A stretch of DNA of 58,606 nt from Bacteroidaceae bacterium (GTDB lineage Bacteria; Bacteroidota; Bacteroidia; Bacteroidales; Bacteroidaceae): NCBI GenBank assembly GCA_017619585.1, contig JAFZSA010000015.1:1-58606 (forward strand). The letters run 5' to 3'. Every line of letters starts with the position of its first letter. Positions within the stretch are counted from its first letter, which is position 1. The position numbers and the translations under genes are program-made. Positions 52,759-58,606 of the stretch are shown piece after piece. A model generated the notes under the pieces. The model saw nothing but the letters and a program-made list of their open reading frames with translations, was not told the DNA's origin and ran no database searches.

Positions 52759-52834
52759 CCCCCTCTAAATCTCCCCGGGGGGGAGACTTTGGGTTAGTCT
52801 ACTCCCTCCCTCGGGAGGGGAAGGGGAGGGGTTG
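52757..52834. repeat. Two adjacent C-rich dispersed palindromes between convergent genes
   Basis: ACCCCCTCTAAATCTCCCCG with a G-rich arm (52757-52787), then CTCCCTCCCTCGGGAGGGGA (52802-52834). The second encodes the last residues of the leftward GH31 gene (TTPPLPLPREGVD), and the pair may terminate both genes. Confidence 0.7.
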
Positions 52835-55778
52835 TCATAGTTTTCATCCTCAGTATGCCATTGTACTCATTATCGTAGTATTCAATGCGGATGCTGTGCT
52901 TCTGACCCTTGGTGGTCTTGATGGTGACCAGGCGGGAGGTCTCTGCATGGTCGCCCCAGTCGCCACAGAGCTCCTTACCGTCAACTATCAGTCGGTAGCC
53001 GTCATCGCCTGCGATAGAGAAGATAAGTTCTCCGTCCTCGGGTGAGGTGAGCTCACTTTCCAGAATCATACTCCATCCGTCGGCCTTCACGCCTTCGCGT
53101 GGACTCTGGCTCTCAAACATGTCAACCTTCTCCATCTGAGCTGTTGCTACAACCTCACCGTTCAGGGTCTTGTTGTTGTAGTAGCGTGCACTGAATCCTG
53201 TCTTGCCGTTGGCTTGGAATGCCTCTGCCGGAACATCCGTCAGAGCACTCTTCAGGTTCAGCAATTTAACGGCACGCTGGTAGTTGTTGCCTATGCCCAT
53301 CTGCTCCATAAGTACCTTGTTGATATTGTTGTACTTCTGGAAGAACTGGTTAAGTGTCTCCTCTTGATTTTCAGGATGATATGAAAGACGCAATGGAGTA
53401 GCTTCCAAGTAACCGAAGTCGGCTGTATACACCATTCCTGCATCGTGCTGCTTGAAGTCCTGCACCATGGTCTGTATGTGTCGGAAGGCTGCCTTTGTGC
53501 CAGCTGTCAAAGCAGATTCCTGAGGCATCTCTATCTCTAATGCGATGCCGTTGGAGCAGTCAATCTGATCCAGGTCGATGGTTGCCTCCAGATTCATACC
53601 GTCATACTTGAAGTCCAGTTTCTTGCCTTGGCAAGTAACATTGGCGGGAGCCTTCTGGCAGGGCAAAGCCACGTAGTACTGACGCTTGGCAGGCATATCC
53701 TTATACTGACCCTTACGTGCACCGATTGTTACGTTCAGCTTATTGCCGTTGCGAGTGTAGGAGAGGGGAGTGGTGGCGTATTCCGTCACATAGTTCTTGT
53801 CCTCACCATTATCCTCATAGAGTTGGAACTCGCCTTTGTCGGCACCGGGGAATATGCGGATGGTTACAGCCTGGTTGGTACCCGACAGATTCTTCAGCTT
53901 GCCATAGTAGGGTAGGATGCTGCCAGCCTTTATATATACGGGATATTCATCCATGGTGAAGCTGCGCTCGTAGGTCTTGCCGCCTTGCAGCATCTCGCCT
54001 GTCTCGTACTCCAGCCATTGGCCTTCGGGCAGCCACAGTTTAACGGTAGCGTAGCCGCTTTCTTTGTCCACTTCCTCTGTAACAGGGGCAATCAGCATAT
54101 TGTCGCCAAACATATACTCTTCCTTGTACTCGTAGGCTTCCTTGGCATCCGGACTGTCGTAGTAGAGCGGACGGCAGAGCGAGATACCTGTCTCATACGT
54201 CTTGCGCGCCATAGTATATATATAAGGTACAAGGGCATAACGACCGTTGATGACGTTAGCCAGTCGTTGCTGTGTGGGTTGGTCAAAGGCCCAGGGTTCC
54301 TTGTTCAGACTGGGGTCCTTGGTGCTGTGACTGCGAATGATGGGAAGATATTCTCCCATCTGCATGGCACGGGTATAGAGCTGTGGCTCTACGGGTGTTC
54401 CGTAACGCTTGCTCTGGTGTCCGCCAATGTCATGGCTCCAGTAGCCGTATAGTACGTTAGAGGCTGTAGAGTTGAAGTAGGGCAGGAACTTCAGGCTGTT
54501 CCAGGTAATGTATGAGTCGCCCGAGAATCCTATTTGGTAGCGGTGGTTGCCCAGTCCGCCCCAGCGGTGGTAGAGCATAGGACGCTTGGTGCCGTTACGC
54601 TCCATATCCGTAAACCAGATGTAGTTGCACCAGAACACATTGTCCAGGCTCTTGATGGCGCGGTCCTTCTCCCATTGCTGCCAGTCCAGCCACCAGAAGT
54701 CAACGCCCTCGTCTATGTAGGGATGCAGATAGGTGTCGAAGAGAGCCTTCACATATTTCTTGTCCGAGCCTACCCAAGTGTATGTCTTGCCGTCGTTCTT
54801 GCCCAAGCGCTGCATAAACTCGTTGTATTTCTTCTCGTAGGGACGTACACCGTCAGCAGGATGCAGGTTCATGGTAGTCTTCACGCCCTGCTCATCCAGG
54901 TACTTCAGGAAAGCCTTGTAGTCGGGGAACAGTCGCTCGTTCCAGTCCCAGCCAGTCCAGCCACCGCCAGCCTGTTCGCTGATGGGATGCCAGTCCATAT
55001 CTATTACCAATACGTCAAGGGGAAGGTCCAGACGCTGGAAGTTGCCTATGAGGTTACGCAGGTCTTGGTCCGAGTAGCTCCAGTAGCGGCTCCACCAGTA
55101 ACCGAAGGTATAGCGGGGAGGCAGAGGTACCTTGCCGGCAAACTTTGTGTAAGAGAGCAGGGCACCCTTGTAGTCGTGTCCGTAAGCCATGAAGTACCAG
55201 TCCTGAGCTCCTTCAGCGCTTTTACGCTCCGTTACCCAGTCCCAGTCTTGTGCACCGTCAAAGAGCAGACTCTTGCTATCATCGATGAGGCTCCATCCGT
55301 CCGTAGCTAACAGTCCGTCCTCTATGGGCATCTCCCTCTTGGGGTTGCTGTACTGGTATTCTGATCCGTCGTAGCCGTCAAGTGTACGATAGGTACCCTT
55401 CAGGTTGCCCTTCTGCTGCATACCAGGTTTCCATGTGAATGGGGTAGAGATGGCCTTGGTGCTGCTGATAGTCAGGTTCTCGGCACTCAGAGGTGCAGAG
55501 CCCTTCTTGTAAACCAGCTTCAGTTTGCTGGTGCTGATAGTCACCTGCTTGGCATTATCCTTGATGGTGTACAGTACCTGAGGGTACTCGCGGATAACGG
55601 CCATAAAACTCTTGTTGTCAACAAACTTTCCGTCTGGCGCATATTCCAGACGTAATGTTCCTTCATCAATTAGGGTAAAGCGTACGTTGGCATCCTTGTA
55701 CACAACATCCGCCCATGCAGATGCGGCTCCTGCGCAGAGCATCATGCTGCAGATAATGGTTCTGATAATACTTTTCAT
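52794..55778 (-). CDS. Exported GH31 glycosidase with PA14-like domain
   Basis: The 994-residue product has a signal peptide (ending ASAWA, about residue 23), an N-terminal beta domain, a GH31 barrel with nucleophile Asp365 in DFWWLDWQQW and the acid/base region GFSGDSYITW, a DUF5110-like beta domain and, at about residues 870-985, a PA14-like sugar-binding domain (FSARYYNNKTLNGEV, GEYSFSIAGDDGYRLIVDGK-like GDDGYRLIVDGKEL). It is close in type to the second enzyme at 15352 (same DFWWLDWQQ motif) but carries a different accessory domain. Alpha-xylosidase or transglycosylase activity is possible. The end is altered by a C-rich repeat. It is convergent with the efflux operon. Confidence 0.9.
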   Translation of the reverse strand: MKSIIRTIICSMMLCAGAASAWADVVYKDANVRFTLIDEGTLRLEYAPDGKFVDNKSFMAVIREYPQVLYTIKDNAKQVTISTSKLKLVYKKGSAPLSAENLTISSTKAISTPFTWKPGMQQKGNLKGTYRTLDGYDGSEYQYSNPKREMPIEDGLLATDGWSLIDDSKSLLFDGAQDWDWVTERKSAEGAQDWYFMAYGHDYKGALLSYTKFAGKVPLPPRYTFGYWWSRYWSYSDQDLRNLIGNFQRLDLPLDVLVIDMDWHPISEQAGGGWTGWDWNERLFPDYKAFLKYLDEQGVKTTMNLHPADGVRPYEKKYNEFMQRLGKNDGKTYTWVGSDKKYVKALFDTYLHPYIDEGVDFWWLDWQQWEKDRAIKSLDNVFWCNYIWFTDMERNGTKRPMLYHRWGGLGNHRYQIGFSGDSYITWNSLKFLPYFNSTASNVLYGYWSHDIGGHQSKRYGTPVEPQLYTRAMQMGEYLPIIRSHSTKDPSLNKEPWAFDQPTQQRLANVINGRYALVPYIYTMARKTYETGISLCRPLYYDSPDAKEAYEYKEEYMFGDNMLIAPVTEEVDKESGYATVKLWLPEGQWLEYETGEMLQGGKTYERSFTMDEYPVYIKAGSILPYYGKLKNLSGTNQAVTIRIFPGADKGEFQLYEDNGEDKNYVTEYATTPLSYTRNGNKLNVTIGARKGQYKDMPAKRQYYVALPCQKAPANVTCQGKKLDFKYDGMNLEATIDLDQIDCSNGIALEIEMPQESALTAGTKAAFRHIQTMVQDFKQHDAGMVYTADFGYLEATPLRLSYHPENQEETLNQFFQKYNNINKVLMEQMGIGNNYQRAVKLLNLKSALTDVPAEAFQANGKTGFSARYYNNKTLNGEVVATAQMEKVDMFESQSPREGVKADGWSMILESELTSPEDGELIFSIAGDDGYRLIVDGKELCGDWGDHAETSRLVTIKTTKGQKHSIRIEYYDNEYNGILRMKTMTTPPLPLPREGVD

Positions 55779-55972
55779 TATAGTTTGGTTGTTTTTTTTG
55801 TGATTTGCGCCTCAAAGATACGGCTTTTCTTCCAAAATATAATGACTCATGCACGATTTCTTGCAAGAGCCAGTCTTTTTCCCCTGCAGGTATTAGGATG
55901 CAAATTGGTGGTGAGCCGTAGTTATGTTCAAAATCCTAAAAAATGAGGATTGCGCACATAAAATGTTTGTAA

Positions 55973-55980
55973 TACCTTTG
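55973..55980 (+). promoter_or_regulatory. -7 element of the TonB receptor gene
   Basis: TACCTTTG, 73 bases before the ATG; the leader shows no known riboswitch to my eye. Confidence 0.6.
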
Positions 55981-56053
55981 CACCCGAAATTACAGGTCAC
56001 CCTGAAACAGACTATAGGTAATAAGATTAATAAGTGAGAATAAATACAAGACA

Positions 56054-58432
56054 ATGAAGAAAATCATTCTAATCGCATCGCTGCTTGCCAGTATTGTCTT
56101 CACGGCTAAAGCCGAGACAGAAGAAACATTAGTTGACACGTCACGTGTCTATAACCTTGATGAGGTTGTGGTGGCCCCTCGCAACAAGGAGTCCAGAAGC
56201 CTCAGACTGCAGCCCGTCAGTTCATCCGTCCTTACAGATAAGGAGATGAGCAATCTGGGCGTTCGTGACCTGCGTGACATCTCTAATTACGTTCCTGCCT
56301 TTGTGATGCCGGCTTATGGCTCACGTTACACATCGTCTATGTATGTACGAGGCATTGGCTCACGTGTCAATAGCCCTTCCATGGGTGTATATGTCGATAA
56401 TATCCCCCTGATGAGCAAGTCGACGTTTAATACCCATTTCTACGGGATTAACCGTGTTGACGTCCTGCGAGGCCCACAGGGAACGCTCTACGGTATGAAT
56501 TCTGAAGGCGGATTGGTACGCATCTTTACCAAGAGTCCCATGAACTATCAGGGTACCGACGTCAAGCTCAGCCTTGGAACACACTTCCATCGTAGTGCCG
56601 AGGCTGCTCACTATCATAAGTTCAATGACAAGCTGGCTCTTTCGCTGGCAGGCTTCTATAATGGTACCAATGGGTTCTTTCGCAATGATTTCACTCAGGA
56701 GAGAGCCGACAAGATGGATGAAGCCGGTGGTCGTTTACGCCTTGTTGCACAACCCACAAGCCGACTAAGTTTTGATTTTACGACCGACTATCAGTTCGTA
56801 ACCCAGAACGGTTTCCCCTATGGTCAGTTGGATGCCGACCTGCGTTATGCTGCCAATCCGTCCACCAACCGTCAGGGCAACTACAAGCGTAACATGGTCA
56901 ATACCGGACTGAACATGAAATATGCCACCGACTGGGCCGACATTGCCTATACCGCCAGTTGGCAGTATCTGAACGATGATATGATGATGGACATCGACTA
57001 TCGTCCGCTTGATTATATGCACATGCAGGAGAAGCAATTGCAGAACACCCTCACGCAGGAACTCGTGCTTAAGGGTCGCCAGATAGGCATCTGGCAGGGG
57101 ACTACAGGTATTTTCTTTTCCCGTCAGTGGCAGAAGACTGATGCTCCTGTATTCTTTGATGACGATATGAACCGCTATCTCTCCAAGCAGATAGAGGACT
57201 ATGCCTACTACGGCATGCTGAACTCAATGGCCAAGCGTATGGGGTACGAGGCGGCAGCAGCAATGATTGAACGTGCCGGCGGCTGTCATATTACCATGAA
57301 TATGGAGACTGTTCCCGGACTGTTCCATACACCACAAAACAACTACGGTTTCTTCCATGAGTCTAACCTCAGCCTGACCGACCGTCTGACGGCTACACTT
57401 GGATTCCGTTATGACATCAATCAGAGCTCTGTTGACTACGCAACAAGTGCCGTTACCCACTTGGATGAGAACGTGATGGGTACTGCTGTGCAGGCCAATG
57501 TCCGTTCGTTGCTCGAACACAAGGAGGATGCAACCTTCCATCAGTTCCTGCCTAAAGCAGGCTTGACCTTCCGCATCGACCAGTCTGGCAGCAATGTCTA
57601 TGCCATTGTAGCAAAGGGCTATCGTGCCGGCGGATTCAATATCCAGATGTTCAGCGACATCTTGCAGTCCGAACTGCAGAGTCAGGCACAGACAGCTCGT
57701 GGCGATGTGGAAATTGCACACGATGATGCTGCCTATGAGAACATTCGCAACACCATCGAGTATAAGCCAGAGGAGTCATGGAACTACGAGGTGGGCACGC
57801 ACCTGAACCTCTTCGACAACCTGTTACACTTCGACCTCGCAGCCTATTACATGCGGATACGCAACCAGCAACTCTCTGTTTTTGCCACAGAGTATGGCTT
57901 TGGCCGTTCAATGGTCAATGCAGGTAAGAGCTATAGCTGTGGTCTGGAGGCCACACTGCGTGGCAGTGCCTTCGACAACCATCTGGGATGGGGAGCCACC
58001 TATGGCTATACCCATGCTAAGTTCAAGGAGTATACTGATGGTGTGAAGGATGGCGAAGGCGTTGTGCCCGTTGACTATGCCGGTAACTATATCCCCTTTG
58101 TTCCCCAGCATACCTTTTCTGCCAATGCCGACTACCGTCTGGATATAAACAAAGGTGCCCTGCGTAGTGTAACATGCGGACTGAATGTAAATGCACAGGG
58201 CAAGACCTATTGGAATTTGGCCAACAGTTATGGTCAGAACTTTTATGCTGTCATGGGGGGACACATTGATGTTGACCTTTCGCCTGTCACCATTTCGTTC
58301 TGGGGACGTAACATTACCAACACCAACTACAATGTTTTTGCCATCGACAGCAGTTTCGGGGGCGAGACACTCTACTTCGCTCAGCGTGGAGCTCCCTTCC
58401 AGTGCGGATTTGATGTGAGCTTTCATTTTTAG
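56054..58432 (+). CDS. TonB-dependent outer-membrane receptor
   Basis: The 792-residue product has a signal peptide (ending FTAKA), a TonB-box-like stretch (NLDEVVVAPRN, about 34-44), a plug domain (about 50-165, with VDVLRGPQGTLYG and GGLVRI) and a 22-strand barrel ending in an aromatic (FQCGFDVSFHF). No CarboxypepD_reg domain is present and no SusD partner is adjacent, so siderophore, metal-chelate or vitamin uptake is more likely than glycan uptake. It has its own promoter and a terminator. Confidence 0.92.
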   Translation: MKKIILIASLLASIVFTAKAETEETLVDTSRVYNLDEVVVAPRNKESRSLRLQPVSSSVLTDKEMSNLGVRDLRDISNYVPAFVMPAYGSRYTSSMYVRGIGSRVNSPSMGVYVDNIPLMSKSTFNTHFYGINRVDVLRGPQGTLYGMNSEGGLVRIFTKSPMNYQGTDVKLSLGTHFHRSAEAAHYHKFNDKLALSLAGFYNGTNGFFRNDFTQERADKMDEAGGRLRLVAQPTSRLSFDFTTDYQFVTQNGFPYGQLDADLRYAANPSTNRQGNYKRNMVNTGLNMKYATDWADIAYTASWQYLNDDMMMDIDYRPLDYMHMQEKQLQNTLTQELVLKGRQIGIWQGTTGIFFSRQWQKTDAPVFFDDDMNRYLSKQIEDYAYYGMLNSMAKRMGYEAAAAMIERAGGCHITMNMETVPGLFHTPQNNYGFFHESNLSLTDRLTATLGFRYDINQSSVDYATSAVTHLDENVMGTAVQANVRSLLEHKEDATFHQFLPKAGLTFRIDQSGSNVYAIVAKGYRAGGFNIQMFSDILQSELQSQAQTARGDVEIAHDDAAYENIRNTIEYKPEESWNYEVGTHLNLFDNLLHFDLAAYYMRIRNQQLSVFATEYGFGRSMVNAGKSYSCGLEATLRGSAFDNHLGWGATYGYTHAKFKEYTDGVKDGEGVVPVDYAGNYIPFVPQHTFSANADYRLDINKGALRSVTCGLNVNAQGKTYWNLANSYGQNFYAVMGGHIDVDLSPVTISFWGRNITNTNYNVFAIDSSFGGETLYFAQRGAPFQCGFDVSFHF

Positions 58433-58562
58433 TTAGTGGTTAGTGGTTGAACTTCGTTCGAGCCTGCTTTCGCTCGGGAAAATTGATGCAAGCATCATTC
58501 TCCTCTCGCTTAATCGCAGCCTTAGCGGTTAGTGAAGGATTGGGATTACTCAGAGAATAATT

Positions 58563-58596
58563 AAAAGGGAAGAGGCAAATGTCTCTTCCCTTTTCT
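58563..58596 (+). terminator. Terminator after the TonB receptor gene
   Basis: AAAAGGGAAGAG pairs with CTCTTCCCTTTT around an 8-base loop. It lies about 130 bases after the stop; nothing else is seen between. Confidence 0.8.
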
Positions 58597-58606
58597 ATTC
58601 TAATCC

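Noticed and set aside
52755..53045. 96-codon rightward frame after the TolC gene
   Set aside because: It begins in a C-rich repeat and overlaps the GH31 gene on the other strand.
55981..56053. Riboswitch in the leader of the TonB receptor gene
   Set aside because: The leader is only about 70 bases and none of the cobalamin, TPP or SAM conserved cores could be recognised.

Overview
The window looks like chromosome-scale DNA from a Prevotella-like member of the Bacteroidales. The evidence is the promoter type (TAnnTTTG about 19-20 bases downstream of TTTG, seen before many genes), the secreted proteins ending in a short xYDLxGxx...KGxYIxxGKKxxx tail, and the content of GH31 and GH92 glycosidases, a BspA-like leucine-rich repeat protein, TonB-type outer-membrane proteins and an OmpA family protein. 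I see no rRNA, tRNA, CRISPR array or intact insertion sequence. The species cannot be named from the sequence alone.

Layout. 1-2.2 kb: a small exported Arg/His-rich protein and a MntA-HepT toxin-antitoxin pair. 2.2-8.4 kb: a LolD-type ABC ATPase, one very long gene that joins a cation:proton antiporter to an exported subtilisin-like protease, and asd. 8.4-12.3 kb: an AlbA/Schlafen-type regulator, a GIY-YIG gene remnant and a Fic protein with an unusual leader. 12.3-19.8 kb: a SpoU RNA methyltransferase, two exported GH31 glycosidases, a small membrane protein, a DUF4250 protein and a J-domain protein. 19.8-23.9 kb: a replicon module consisting of an AT-rich tract, parA, a small basic partner gene, about 1.1 kb of iterons and a RepB-type initiator. 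23.9-34.4 kb: exported proteins (PI-PLC-like, tandem discoidin-like, BspA-like, GH92). 34.4-47.1 kb: a low-molecular-weight phosphatase, an OmpA family protein, a large three-module adhesin-like protein followed by a 53-residue gene, a TlpA-like lipoprotein, a DUF5020 protein, upp, an SGNH hydrolase, a bile-acid/sodium symporter homologue and a barrel protein. 47.1-52.8 kb: a tripartite RND efflux operon behind an attenuator-like leader. 52.8-58.6 kb: a third GH31 enzyme with a PA14-like domain and a TonB-dependent receptor.

The strongest candidate for something new is the replicon module. It is a plasmid-type ParA/RepB/iteron unit embedded among core genes (asd, lolD, upp), and large genes run mainly leftward on its left and rightward on its right. 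That fits a bidirectional origin of a second chromosome or chromid, which is known in some Prevotella, or alternatively an integrated plasmid. Other notable items are the antiporter-protease fusion with its C-terminal tail cut off by a 7-base tandem repeat, the leader peptide/terminator before the efflux operon, the paired TACCACC modules in the fic leader, and several families of small repeats that sit at or inside the 3' ends of genes.
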